A DNA stretch of 64,000 nucleotides. Source: Chloroherpetonaceae bacterium (GTDB lineage: Bacteria > Bacteroidota > Chlorobiia > Chlorobiales > Chloroherpetonaceae). The notes under the pieces are model-generated. The model saw only the letters and a program-made list of their open reading frames with translations. It searched no databases and was not told the DNA's origin. The translations under genes were made by a program, and so were the position numbers. Positions 42,301-50,609 of this stretch are shown piece after piece. Positions within the stretch are counted from its first letter, which is position 1; every line of letters begins with the position of its first letter. The stretch covers positions 47,330 to 111,329 of the forward strand of contig JANQGG010000060.1 of NCBI GenBank assembly GCA_028277445.1. The letters are read 5' to 3'.

Positions 42301-43483
42301 CTGAATTATTGTTAACAAAAGTTGATGCATTATTCAACACTAAAGAATTTGAACCTGAAATTGTTAAGCTACCACCTGAAGCAACCGTCACATCACCATT
42401 CGTTACTGTGAAATTACCATTATTAACAGTTACATTTCCAGATATTGTCAAGTTGTTATTTGTATGGTTTTTATTAACTGTAACATTTGGCAATGTAATA
42501 CTTCCCGTAACCGATTGATCAAACTGCGAACTTGAGCCATTTCCAATGGTAAATGTTCCGGTTGAAGCTGACACTGTAGCCCCATTTTGAATTTCACTAC
42601 CTGAAACTGTACCCAAGACGCTCAAATTATTCGCACCCATTGCTAACGTACCACTTACCATGTTCAAATTTTTTGCAATACTTTTTGCTTGATTCAAAGT
42701 AACAGTACCGCTGGTATTAACTTCAATATTCTCTGGCACATTTCCAGTAGTGAGCCATTCAGCGCCTGTTGTCAATGGAGAAGATTTATAATATAAAGTT
42801 GCCCCTGATACATAAGTAAGAGTTCCACTGTTTGTTAATGAACCACCTGAATTCACATAAGCGTCAGTAATTTTAAGAGTCACATTAGATCCAATTGTTA
42901 GTGGATCCGCCACTATTAAACTATCAACTGTTAAATTTTGAGCTGAAGAGGCAGTTAATTGAAGACTACCGCCAAAATTATTTAGGTTTAAGAAACCAAT
43001 GGTAAAATCAGATCCAACCTGCAATGTTTGAGTTCCTGTAAAAACGCAAGCTATATTCCCATTGGTAGCTCTAATAGAGTCATTGGCAATAACACTAGTA
43101 AAAACCAAATTAAGGGTATTTGTTCCTAAATCAAAAACACCTCCAGTAACCACATTCAACCAACCACTACTCAAAGTCAACGCTCTTTGCATCGTAACAC
43201 TACCACTAGCACCAATCTCTAACGATTGAATACTATTAGTAAAACCATTATCTACTATAGTTCCACTTGTATTGACGTAAACTGAATCAAGATTACCAGG
43301 CAAAACATCACCGCTCCAATTAGCAGCAGTAGACCAATTATTATCAGAGCCACCGCCATCCCATGTTCTTGTGACTGCAAAAAGATTGGATGAAAAACCT
43401 ATTATAAAAATGATAAGAATCAATGTCCGGAGAAAAGTAGCTTCCGCAGCAGATCGGCTTTGTATATGTTTCATGGTAATCAT
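39380..43483 (-). CDS. large secreted repeat protein with T9SS type-A sorting domain
   Basis: 1367 residues. A signal peptide (ILIIFIIGFSSNLFAV) is followed by TWDGGGSDNNWSTAANWSGDVLPG, and at about residue 675 by the related TTWSASATTTDWATAANWDNGVPTSVDD. Between and after are long Ser/Thr/Asn/Gly-rich arrays with repeated TLTxSSG, VNGTLTxSxG and NLTVSGNVTV units, the pattern of a parallel beta-helix as in autotransporter-associated repeats. Residues about 1100-1290 are a beta-sandwich (VELVSFEATSMANGFVLNWETASE). The last 75 residues are the sorting domain, with NYPNPFNPSTTIGYEL and a final VRKMMLVK. It should cross the outer membrane by the Por/T9 system and be surface-bound or released; adhesion is a guess. 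It has its own strong terminator. Confidence 0.88.
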   Translation of the reverse strand: MITMKHIQSRSAAEATFLRTLILIIFIIGFSSNLFAVTRTWDGGGSDNNWSTAANWSGDVLPGNLDSVYVNTSGTIVDNGFTNSIQSLEIGASGSVTMQRALTLSSGWLNVVTGGVFDLGTNTLNLVFTSVIANDSIRATNGNIACVFTGTQTLQVGSDFTIGFLNLNNFGGSLQLTASSAQNLTVDSLIVADPLTIGSNVTLKITDAYVNSGGSLTNSGTLTYVSGATLYYKSSPLTTGAEWLTTGNVPENIEVNTSGTVTLNQAKSIAKNLNMVSGTLAMGANNLSVLGTVSGSEIQNGATVSASTGTFTIGNGSSSQFDQSVTGSITLPNVTVNKNHTNNNLTISGNVTVNNGNFTVTNGDVTVASGGSLTISGSNSLVLNNASTFVNNNSVSLSSGTLQLNNTSSYENGTGSTSFDANTIQLNNTSTYKTGGKTAASLSTLTLATGTTYEFNGTSGQENTFSGATFGNLTVNNANGINIVGNVTVNGTLTFSTNALVDVTGSNTLTLSSVSSVSGNNANRYVDGPLRIVINNTTARAFPIGTSSGYRPASFQYASNPTSAQTIEMEYFASNPGGNLPSGISQIATGGYYTLQNITASSTPNYNVTLRYTDAGFSPETKTRILVQSGAGPDYSVPSSHSHDTGNDDVTASGVTALPTNTFYLAFGSGGTTTTWSASATTTDWATAANWDNGVPTSVDDAIIQSSTNDPVIGSGDAAEVNTLTIQNLAQLTFSDNSDLEVTSTASGALTVSAGGTFIINTTNKVDFNNTGYQSSATTLSGTVEYQQGTVFGDSYATLNVNGSGNTNDNGNLTVSGNFTKSGSGTFTISSDNLNVSGTSTISAGTISTTGTGSYTLGTVNNTGGTLDIGGSAASSFGAYSGAGTISASGSGSITFSSTFSPSGNTTFGSQTLNLQGDVTLQGGTFRPSTATSFTGTDFEANGGNVNTSVGEVTFNGSSAQTMTGALTFYDVEINNSNGVSLAASATPTVNGTLTLTSGILDASTGASLTLLNSTSGGDDNSFIDGAVQISTNSTAERQIATGDQTRMRVIGITPQNSTSETYTVEFFDDPYSDLSVAGINEVSQLYYWSASRSGTVNANVRVSWELNDGINGTTGLVVARYDGADWVSEGGTTSGDANSGSVLSGTIITWGSPSYVTLGTTSDDPLPVELVSFEATSMANGFVLNWETASEKDSRGFILSRKVSGSDSWEIASTYVGNSALESTNSLSGASYSFADNIELEQGQTVMYQLEEEDIAGVKVVLQTITVESQYNTQIDDYSLAQNYPNPFNPSTTIGYELKDNAKVSLVVYNALGQAVKTLVNQNQDRGIYTVQFNASDFSSGMYFYRIVATGASKTYTEVRKMMLVK

Positions 43484-43901
43484 GAAGGGCTAAGAGTTTT
43501 TATAAGAATTAAACTTTTAAATCATCTATGTTAAATAATTAATTAGGGACTTAGTTGATTGAAAAAAACTTTTTATTTGTAGCAAAACTAATGATCTAAA
43601 GAGGATAGTACCGTGCTTTAAATCACAGCTATTAATAAATTTTTAACCTCAAAAAAATCATTAACAGAAAAAAAAAGGGCAATTCATCGCTTTTTTCCTT
43701 CAGCAAAGATAAACCGAAGTTTCTTAAAAACCAATGCTTTGAGTTAATTTTTTGTATTATGCTTTGTAAGGTTATGAGTTTCGCAACCAACTTCCATAAG
43801 TTATTTAAACGATTTTTTTTGCTAGTTTCGGATCAAAGCTAATTAACTTATATAATTAAAACATTATTAATTGCTGCCCTGAATCTCTTAAAGTATTGTA
43901 A
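43484..43901. other. gene-free AT-rich interval upstream of the large T9SS cargo
   Basis: 418 bases with no credible frame, palindrome or known RNA motif. It should contain the promoter of the cargo gene (minus strand) and the 3' end of nothing else, since the STAS gene reads the same way further right. Confidence 0.5.
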
Positions 43902-44237
43902 TTAAACTGCATTAGCAGCCTCTTCAACGGTTTTGTAACACTTAAAAACACTTACAAGGTTAGTTATCACAAAAATGTTTCTAATATTATCTTCTACACC
44001 TACCAATTTTAACTTTCCTTCTGCTTGAGTCATGGTAGTAAGTCCTGAAACCAACATACCAATACCAGAACTGTTGATATAAGTCACTTTACTCAGATCA
44101 ATAACGATATCCTTCTTTCCTTCAGCAATGAATTCTTTAAGCTTATCTCTAAATATGTGGGCGTTTTCACCACCCAAAAGCTCACCTTTCAAATGTAATA
44201 CTGTAAATTTCCCTTGTTGCGTTTCGTCAAAAAGCAT
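43902..44237 (-). CDS. STAS-domain anti-sigma factor antagonist-like protein
   Basis: 111 residues, a single STAS domain of the SpoIIAA/RsbV type: FTVLHLKGELLGGENAHIFRDKL, then KKDIVIDLSKVTYINSSGIGMLVSGL with the phosphorylatable Ser57, and LKLVGVEDNIRNIFVITNL. In partner-switching systems it binds an anti-sigma kinase in its unphosphorylated form. No kinase (RsbW) or phosphatase gene is adjacent, so its partner is elsewhere. About 50 bases separate it from the unknown gene at 44290. Confidence 0.9.
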   Translation of the reverse strand: MLFDETQQGKFTVLHLKGELLGGENAHIFRDKLKEFIAEGKKDIVIDLSKVTYINSSGIGMLVSGLTTMTQAEGKLKLVGVEDNIRNIFVITNLVSVFKCYKTVEEAANAV

Positions 44238-44289
44238 GATTTTTTAGAATTGGTTTTTTCTGAAAACAAAGTTATAAAAATATTGAGAA

Positions 44290-44643
44290 CTAATCTTGTT
44301 CTGATCTATCCAAATACCACCACCAGTGCGATCTGGGGTAGCGTTTTTCACGATAATGATCATCATACAAACCTTCACCGTAAATCTTGATATAGTTATA
44401 ACCATTTTTTAAAACGATCTGATCATTATCATGAATTCGTTTGGCTTGCTCTGAAGACCACTCATTTTTTCGTATTTCCAAATCACTACGATACTCCAGA
44501 AATTCATCATAACCTTCTATCCAAATTTCTTCAGGATCATTCAAATCGTGGCAATATTTTTCATATATCTTTAAAAGCTCTTCAATTGTATAACCTTTTG
44601 AGCAATACAGTTGAGGAACAGGATCTTTTTTACTCATTATCAT
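44290..44643 (-). CDS. uncharacterised 117-residue acidic/aromatic protein
   Basis: No family recognised. The protein is hydrophilic with many Tyr, Trp, Asp and Glu (YTIEELLKIYEKYCHDLNDPEEIWIEGYDEFLEY; ending RYPRSHWWWYLDRSEQD). It has no signal peptide or membrane segment, and two Cys. Possibly a small cytoplasmic regulator; it is encoded directly before the STAS gene on the same strand. The initiation codon may be the first or third Met. Likely a true gene from its length and composition, but without homology evidence. Confidence 0.6.
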   Translation of the reverse strand: MIMSKKDPVPQLYCSKGYTIEELLKIYEKYCHDLNDPEEIWIEGYDEFLEYRSDLEIRKNEWSSEQAKRIHDNDQIVLKNGYNYIKIYGEGLYDDHYREKRYPRSHWWWYLDRSEQD

Positions 44644-45160
44644 AAAAGATTATACTGTTAAACACTTAAGTTAACAGTATAGAAGCTCATAAAAATTACA
44701 GTTTGGCAAGTTCTATAACAAATCTGAACCCCCTTATCCAAATAAACAATATGTTAAGTTTATAATCTTAAACATTCGGTGAGCTAACCTAATCAGCTAT
44801 AGAAGCATGAGCGGAGAGTGATTTATACATCATTTTAGAAATTGAACTTAAATTAATTTTGGGCTATTAACCCTGTGCTTTTATAATAGTATTATTTTCT
44901 TTCCTGAGTTGGTTACCAGGCAGCTTGCTGAGCCTGTCGTAGCACTGCCAAAAAACCAACGAAGGTGCATACAAACTGCAAAATCGACACTTCGGCTACG
45001 CTCAATGACCGATTTTGGCATGCTCATTCCAATTTTTTTCGACCTTTATCAAAATTTTCAGTTAAAGATAAAATTATAGAAATCACCAATTGTGCTGATT
45101 TCTAGTATATACACACCAGATTAATAAAAAACATTTAATTCTAAATGCAATTACTGGTCT
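44644..45160. other. 517-bp gene-free interval with intergenic repeat
   Basis: The right part (44921-45027) carries a repeat unit like that at 39175-39300: GCTTGCTGAGCCTGTCG, ATACAAACTGCAAAATCG, TTCGGCTACGCTCAATGACCG and GGCATGCTCATTCC. The rest (44644-44920) is AT-rich with nothing recognisable. Confidence 0.55.
44921..45027. repeat. intergenic repeat related to 39175-39300
   Basis: Shares ATACAAACTGCAAAATC, (T)TCGGCTACGCTCAATGACCGATTTTGGCA and the GCTGAGC(T/C)TG(C/T)CG core with the 39-kb field. Confidence 0.7.
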
Positions 45161-45475
45161 TTAATTATCAAAAGATTCTCCATTTCTGGACTCATTAATC
45201 AGCTTATCCGGCCGTGCAACAAACCTGCCATTAACCATTTCAACAGGAACTTTATCAATAACCTCTTTAAGCTGTTTTTGAGCCAATTTTTGCTTTTCTT
45301 TGAGTTTATTTAGTTCACTTTCAGATAAACCCACCGGATTATCACTTACAAGCTCACTGAGGGATTCAATTTCCATATTGTCGTTTTCTAATTTATAAGC
45401 TGTGAATTTGTAGAACAGATAAACAAGGATAAAAAAAATCGGGATTGCCAAGCCAAAAAAAATAAACCAATGCAT
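45161..45475 (-). CDS. small membrane-anchored protein
   Basis: 104 residues. The start at 45475 is fixed by a textbook Shine-Dalgarno (AAGGAGATAAT then ATG); a longer frame to 45523 would bury it. MHWFIFFGLAIPIFFILVYLFYKF is one membrane segment, followed by an acidic linker and a coiled-coil-like stretch (ESELNKLKEKQKLAQKQLKEVIDK). The C-terminus is in the cytoplasm if the short N-terminus faces out. No family recognised; possibly a small envelope or cytochrome-assembly-like subunit, without evidence. Confidence 0.65.
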   Translation of the reverse strand: MHWFIFFGLAIPIFFILVYLFYKFTAYKLENDNMEIESLSELVSDNPVGLSESELNKLKEKQKLAQKQLKEVIDKVPVEMVNGRFVARPDKLINESRNGESFDN

Positions 45476-45751
45476 ATTATCTCCTTGAAGTTTAATTATT
45501 GCACTTTCAATAGCCAAAGCCAAGTAAAATCAGGTCATTAATGTTCCTAAGAAGGTGTTTGCCAAAACAATGCAAAACGTTTCATACTTATTAGTGCTCA
45601 TTTCGGCAGACTCAATACCAACCAATTGTTGCCTAATAATCAATTGTAATTTTCACTCACTCACCTTTACCAAAAATTTTTACATGGAATGGTTTAATTT
45701 ATTAAAGTTTTCATAAAAACCAGAAATCCCTGTATAAGGTACTGTCGCATT

Positions 45752-46369
45752 TTATGAGGTTTTTGCATGTTTAGTCTTTGTTGTTGCTTTTTCAGGTTTG
45801 TCCCACTCTACTTTTGAATAGACATCCTGCAATGGCAACATCTCGCCAACGCTTTCCAAATGAAGAACTTCATCGGCTTCTTTAATATCCGAAAGTAACC
45901 ATTTGCCGCTGGTCTGCTTCACAAATTGCTCAATGTAAATATGATCTTGGTGAATCAATATGTATTCTTTGAGCGATGGTAGCGCCCTATAAAGCTCAAA
46001 TTTTTGCCCTCGATCGTAATTCTTAGTGGCTTCGGATAATACTTCAATAATCAATGCTGGATTCGTGATCGTATCGTTTCTCTTGCCAGCAAATTGAATC
46101 TCCCCACACAATGCTGAAACATCCGGGTAGGTATAAAGACTATTTTGCTTGACCAATACACGCATATCGCTATTAAAAACCGAACAGGCTTTTTTTCGAA
46201 ATGCTGTATGCATACATGCAAAAAAATTACCAGCAATTACATTGTGGTTATATGAGCCGCCAGCAAGAGCAAACAACTCCCCTTGATAGTATTCATGCTT
46301 AATTTCAGAGGTCTCTTCCATTTTTAAATAGTCCTCAGGGGTAAGCCTTTTCAACGCTTCTGCTAACAT
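45752..46369 (-). CDS. Uma2-family (DUF820) restriction-endonuclease-like protein
   Basis: 205 residues. The Uma2 PD-(D/E)xK fold is visible: LTPEDYLKMEETSEIKHEYYQGELFALAGGS, SDMRVLVKQNSLYTYPDVSALCG (first Asp), NPALIIEVLSEATKNYDRGQKFELYRALPSLKEYILI (Glu, and the DRGxK segment) and a closing sheet. A basic C-terminal tail (TTKTKHAKTS) is extra. These proteins are often multi-copy in cyanobacteria and FCB bacteria, embedded in repeat regions as here; substrate and role are unknown. A cryptic selfish element is one view. Confidence 0.9.
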   Translation of the reverse strand: MLAEALKRLTPEDYLKMEETSEIKHEYYQGELFALAGGSYNHNVIAGNFFACMHTAFRKKACSVFNSDMRVLVKQNSLYTYPDVSALCGEIQFAGKRNDTITNPALIIEVLSEATKNYDRGQKFELYRALPSLKEYILIHQDHIYIEQFVKQTSGKWLLSDIKEADEVLHLESVGEMLPLQDVYSKVEWDKPEKATTKTKHAKTS

Positions 46370-46442
46370 AGGATAACCAACTTATATTTTCATTTATTTA
46401 AATATAATGATTTTACCATATTTCGACATGCTCAATACAAGT

Positions 46443-46662
46443 ATTTCGGTATGCTCGCGATTTTATTATTGTCATTACCATTTGTATTTGGCCTGTCCAA
46501 ATCATTGACTACTAATAACGAGGTTTTGTTTTTGTCGCTCCTGCGAAAGCAGGAGCCTATAGATGCCTGCCCGCGCAGGTATGACCTGGTTGGTTGATGA
46601 ATTTTAAATTAATGAATTCGCCATTTCCTGTTTGTTTTTTTGGTTATTCACGCCAAAAATTT
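46443..46662 (+). repeat. ~220-bp dispersed repeat, copy A (inverted copy at 56068-56292)
   Basis: Aligned with the reverse complement of 56068-56292, shared stretches include GTCCAAATCATTGACTACTA, GTCGCTCCTGCGAAAGCAG, ATGACCTGG, TTAATGAATTCG and CGCCAAAAATTT; I estimate roughly 80% identity by eye. It contains the hairpin GCTCCTGC-gaaa-GCAGGAGC (46537-46556). Its end overlaps the spurious N-terminal extension of kdsD. Confidence 0.85.
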
Positions 46663-46692
46663 GCACTATTTATAACTAAGACTTTACCACTA

Positions 46693-47682
46693 ATGAGTAC
46701 GGAAACACCATTTAAGACATCTGTAAACTTACTGAAACAAGGAAAAACGTCTTTATTGCTTGAATCTCAAGCCATTCAAGATATGGCGAATCGATTAAAT
46801 GACGACTTTGAAAAAGCAATTCAATTAATTTTAAATTGCCCAGGAAAAGTGGTGATTTCCGGCATGGGAAAATCCGGGTTAATTGCTCAAAAAATAGCAG
46901 CAACATTTTCGTCTACAGGAACAGCTGCTGTTTTTATGCACCCAGCCGAAGCCGCTCATGGCGATTTAGGAATCGTCTCAACGGGCGATGTTCTCATTGG
47001 GTTATCAAAAAGTGGCTCAACGGAAGAATTAAACTTCATACTGCCTTATCTTCAACAACAACAGATACCAATTATTGCCATGGTTGGTAATTTGCGTTCA
47101 CAGTTAGCAAACTACTCCGATGTGATCTTAGATGTCTCGGTAACAAAAGAAGCTTGCCCGTTTGATTTAGCTCCAACAACATCAACAACTGCAATGCTTG
47201 CCATGGGCGATGCACTGGCAATTGCTTTAATGCACGCCAAAGGTTTCTCAGAAAAAGACTTTGCACTTACCCATCCCAGAGGCTCTTTAGGAAAACGATT
47301 AACCATGCGCCTTGAAACGATCATGGCTCAAGACACACATGTACCCATAGTCAATGAGTCCGCTTCGTTTGCGGAGATGATGCTTGAAATGACCTCAAAG
47401 CGTTTCGGGGCAACAACTGTAGTTAATGATGAAGGGAAATTAACCGGTATTTTTACCGATGGTGATTTAAGACGCGTCGCACAAACCTATCAAAACCTGC
47501 ATTCGCTTAGCGCTAAAGATCTCATGACCCCTAATCCTAAAACGGCTCAAAAAGATATGCTGGCCAAAACTTGCCTTGAAGAAATGGAAAATTATCGCAT
47601 TACACAAGTTATTGTTTGCAATAACGATAATCACCCCATTGGTATTGTGCATCTGCACGATTTGGTTTCTTTAGGCTTATAA
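46693..47682 (+). CDS. kdsD: D-arabinose-5-phosphate isomerase (KdsD/KpsF)
   Basis: 329 residues from the ATG at 46693 (MSTETPFKTS). It interconverts ribulose 5-phosphate and arabinose 5-phosphate for Kdo of lipopolysaccharide. The SIS domain (about 40-170) has ISGMGKSGLIAQKIAATFSSTG, MHPAEAAHGDLG and SKSGSTEE. Two CBS domains follow (IMAQDTHVPIV...FTDGDLRR; LMTPNPKTAQ...VIVCNNDNHPIGIVHLHDLV). An earlier in-frame ATG at 46594 would add 33 residues encoded inside the dispersed repeat, so it is rejected as the start. Confidence 0.95.
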   Translation: MSTETPFKTSVNLLKQGKTSLLLESQAIQDMANRLNDDFEKAIQLILNCPGKVVISGMGKSGLIAQKIAATFSSTGTAAVFMHPAEAAHGDLGIVSTGDVLIGLSKSGSTEELNFILPYLQQQQIPIIAMVGNLRSQLANYSDVILDVSVTKEACPFDLAPTTSTTAMLAMGDALAIALMHAKGFSEKDFALTHPRGSLGKRLTMRLETIMAQDTHVPIVNESASFAEMMLEMTSKRFGATTVVNDEGKLTGIFTDGDLRRVAQTYQNLHSLSAKDLMTPNPKTAQKDMLAKTCLEEMENYRITQVIVCNNDNHPIGIVHLHDLVSLGL

Positions 47683-47933
47683 ACACAGCTTCAAAAAGTG
47701 AAAAATTTTTGGGGTTTAATCCACAAATGCATCTCGTTCTCAGACACTTAAAGATTTAATCAACAATTAATTATTTTTCAAGCTCTTTTCTTTTATTTTT
47801 TCATCGAAATTTCGTCGAATATGTTAACTTATTAAAGATTTAATTAAGCAGAGAGAAAGAAAAACGAGATACCTACCCTACAAAAATCAGACTGGTTTTT
47901 TAATTATCAATTTATAACTCTATGGAGGTTTAT

Positions 47934-49433
47934 ATGAAAAATAAGCTACTTTATCCCAAAACTTTATTTTTGGGGTTAATGTTGTTATGCTTCATGCCCC
48001 TGCTTTCTTTTGATGTATTTGCTCAAACCATTCAATTTACATCAACTTCTGGATCAGTTAATGAAACCGATGGTTCAACTTCAATTGAGGTTTCAATAAC
48101 TGGCTTTTCAGGTTTCCATATTTGCGATGTGATTTTACAAAATGGTAATTCTGCTGATATTAATGGTTTTACAACTCAGACTCTTTTTTTTCTAAATCCA
48201 AACCCTCAAACTGTCCCTATTACAATAACAGATGATTTGTTGGAAGAAGGCGCTGAAAACTTAGTTTTTGGCTTTACAAATTTCACTAATGCAACTGCAG
48301 GCACTCCAAGCCAATTTACACTAACTATTAATGACGACGAACCAAATCCAGATGTAATTATTACAGAAATCATGCAAAATCCTAACGCTGTATTAGATAA
48401 TGATGGTGAATGGTTTGAAATTTATAACAATGGGTCAACTGATGTAGATATCAATGGCTGGATCGTTAAAGATAATGATTCTGATTCAATTGTTATTAAC
48501 AATGGAGGCACTCTTACTGTAAACCCCGGTAACTTTGCTGTACTTTCTAACAATGCTGATGGGGGAACAAATGGCGGTATTACCGTTGTTGATTATGAAT
48601 ACTCAGGATTCACTTTAGCCAATACTGTAGATGAAATTGTTTTAACTACATCCGGTGAAACTGAAATAGACCGTGTAGAATACGATAATGGCGTTACTTT
48701 CCCTTCAGTTGCAAATGGTGCGTCTATGATCTTACTTAATTTCACATTAGATAACAATGTTGGGGCTAATTGGGGTACATCAACAGAGGCTTATGGTCTT
48801 GGGGATTTTGGCACGCCTGGCTCATTAGGTGGTGAAGCTGCACTCCCTGTTGAACTTTTCTCATTTAAGGGTTCAGCTAAAGCAAATGGTGTTCAGTTGA
48901 ACTGGACAACCGCTTCGGAGACTGATAATGCCGGGTTTACTTTGCTGAGAAATGGCGTGGAAGTCGCAAACTTTAACAATACTAATGCGTTAAAAGGCCA
49001 AGGCACCACATCCAGTCACACCAGGTATAGCTATGTAGATCAATCCGCTACATTAGGCTCTTATGTTTACACCTTGCGCAGTGAGGATTACTCCGGTTTA
49101 ATCCATGACTATAACATGACCGTCACTGTTGAAGTCACAGAACTGGATGGCGGGGTTTCAGTTGAGCCGTCTTATGCTTTGGATCAAAACTATCCAAACC
49201 CATTTAACCCAAGCACAACGATCAAATACACGATGAAAGAAGCGGGCGAGGCGACGTTAAAGGTGTATGATGTATTGGGCCGGCAGGTATTTGAGCAAAC
49301 GAAAGTATCAGTAAAAGGCGATAATAACTCTATCAACTTTAACGCATCAGGCCTCACCAGTGGAATGTATTTCTACCAAATGACTACCGAAGGATTTACC
49401 AGTCAAATGAAGCGTATGATTTTGGTGAAATAA
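47934..49433 (+). CDS. secreted protein with Calx-beta and lamin-tail-like domains and T9SS sorting domain
   Basis: 499 residues from ATG 47934, preceded by GGAGG (47924-47928); the frame's earlier ATG contains this ribosome site. A signal peptide ends DVFAQ. Residues about 30-135 resemble Calx-beta (ITDDLLEEGAENLVFGF...LTINDDE). Residues about 138-290 are a lamin-tail domain (VIITEIMQNPNAVLDNDGEWFEIYNNG, then DINGWIVKDND). A sandwich (LPVELFSFKGSAKANGVQLNWTTASETD) precedes the sorting domain with NYPNPFNPSTTIKYTM and final MKRMILVK. Exported by the Por/T9 system. Its last ~180 residues are parallel in design to the 1367-residue cargo. It has a strong terminator. Confidence 0.88.
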   Translation: MKNKLLYPKTLFLGLMLLCFMPLLSFDVFAQTIQFTSTSGSVNETDGSTSIEVSITGFSGFHICDVILQNGNSADINGFTTQTLFFLNPNPQTVPITITDDLLEEGAENLVFGFTNFTNATAGTPSQFTLTINDDEPNPDVIITEIMQNPNAVLDNDGEWFEIYNNGSTDVDINGWIVKDNDSDSIVINNGGTLTVNPGNFAVLSNNADGGTNGGITVVDYEYSGFTLANTVDEIVLTTSGETEIDRVEYDNGVTFPSVANGASMILLNFTLDNNVGANWGTSTEAYGLGDFGTPGSLGGEAALPVELFSFKGSAKANGVQLNWTTASETDNAGFTLLRNGVEVANFNNTNALKGQGTTSSHTRYSYVDQSATLGSYVYTLRSEDYSGLIHDYNMTVTVEVTELDGGVSVEPSYALDQNYPNPFNPSTTIKYTMKEAGEATLKVYDVLGRQVFEQTKVSVKGDNNSINFNASGLTSGMYFYQMTTEGFTSQMKRMILVK

Positions 49434-49461
49434 ACTGTAGTTAAACCCAATATTATTTTTA

Positions 49462-49489
49462 AAGCGGCTTATCCATGAGCCGCTTTTTT
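49462..49489 (+). terminator. rho-independent terminator of the 47934 cargo gene
   Basis: AAGCGGCT-tatccatg-AGCCGCTT followed by TTTTTT, about 30 bases past the stop. Confidence 0.93.
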
Positions 49490-49544
49490 TATTTTTTTAC
49501 CGAGCTTAGCCAACCCTTTCGTTATTACAACCATAAATTTCAAA

Positions 49545-49571
49545 CAAAAAAAGACGCACGAATTGTGCGCC
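49545..49571 (-). terminator. rho-independent terminator of sucD
   Basis: On the minus strand GGCGCAC-aattc-GTGCGTC (one G-T pair) is followed by TTTTTTT, about 50 bases beyond the sucD stop. Confidence 0.8.
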
Positions 49572-49619
49572 TTAAAACTATCTTTTCGTTCTGTTGTGTA
49601 AAATAGATCAGAGGTACAT

Positions 49620-50519
49620 TTAACGCCCTAAAGCTTTTAACATTGTTACGCCGATATCAGCCGGGTTATCCACCACATGGATTCCAGCGCTGCGCAAGGC
49701 CACCAATTTATCTTCCGCAGTCCCCTTTCCACCTGAAACAATAGCGCCGGCATGTCCCATCCGCCGCCCGGGAGGCGCCGTTCGCCCAGCAATAAACCCA
49801 ACAACCGGTTTTTTGTAATTACGTTTTATATATGCCGCCGCTTCTTCTTCTGCGTTACCGCCAATTTCTCCAATCACAACCAAACCTTCGGTTTCAGGAT
49901 CTTTTGAAAACATTTTAATGGCATCAATAAACTTTGTGCCGATAATGGGATCACCGCCAATGCCAATGCATGTGGATTGACCCAAACCAACTTCCGTTAA
50001 TTGATTAACAGCTTCGTAAGTCAGGGTTCCACTTCTGGAGATCACCCCAATCGTGCCTTTTTTATGAATGAATCCCGGCATAATCCCTACTTTTGCTTCT
50101 CCCGGTGTTATCACACCCGGACAGTTCGGGCCAACCAAAACAGCGCCTTTTTCCTTAACATATGCATAAGCTTTCATCATATCATTCACCGGTATGCCTT
50201 CGGTAATGCAAATAATGACCTTTAGATCAGCTTCAGCGGCTTCAATGATGGCATCGCCTGCAAATGCTGCCGGCACAAAGATAACCGAGGCATTGGCATT
50301 TTCTTCTTCAACAGCTTCTTTAACCGTATTGTAAATCGGAATTTCCCGGTTAAAGGAATCTTTTTCATTTCCACCGTATAACTGCCCGCCTTTTCCGGGA
50401 GTTACACCTGCCACCACGTTTGTTCCATATTCCAGCATTTGCGAGGTATGAAATGTACCTTCACCTCCCGTGATGCCCTGAACGATCAAACGAGTATCTT
50501 TATTGACTAATACACTCAT
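49620..50519 (-). CDS. sucD: succinyl-CoA synthetase (ADP/GDP-forming) alpha subunit
   Basis: 299 residues from the ATG at 50519 ([21 protein letters not shown]). It has the CoA-binding [27 protein letters not shown], and the phosphohistidine loop [16 protein letters not shown]. With SucC it forms succinyl-CoA from succinate or the reverse, in the TCA cycle. A frame extension to 50585 is rejected because it falls inside the gatA terminator (50551-50592). sucC is not adjacent. Confidence 0.96.
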   Translation of the reverse strand: MSVLVNKDTRLIVQGITGGEGTFHTSQMLEYGTNVVAGVTPGKGGQLYGGNEKDSFNREIPIYNTVKEAVEEENANASVIFVPAAFAGDAIIEAAEADLKVIICITEGIPVNDMMKAYAYVKEKGAVLVGPNCPGVITPGEAKVGIMPGFIHKKGTIGVISRSGTLTYEAVNQLTEVGLGQSTCIGIGGDPIIGTKFIDAIKMFSKDPETEGLVVIGEIGGNAEEEAAAYIKRNYKKPVVGFIAGRTAPPGRRMGHAGAIVSGGKGTAEDKLVALRSAGIHVVDNPADIGVTMLKALGR

Positions 50520-50545
50520 AATGATTGGTTTTTTCTTGTTTGTAT

Positions 50546-50592
50546 TAAAAAACCCTTTTGAAAAGATTTCCTGAAATCCATTCAAAAAGGTT
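50546..50592 (-). terminator. rho-independent terminator of gatA
   Basis: AACCCTTTTGAA pairs with TTCAAAAAGGTT (11 of 12), with an inner GATTT-cctg-AAATC hairpin; a T run follows on the minus strand. It starts 17 bases past the gatA stop. Confidence 0.85.
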
Positions 50593-50609
50593 ATTGGTTT
50601 AAATTCATG

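Noticed and set aside
39380..43483. Short repeats in the large T9SS gene as a CRISPR-like array
   Set aside because: They encode degenerate beta-helix repeats in one continuous frame and have no regular spacer length.
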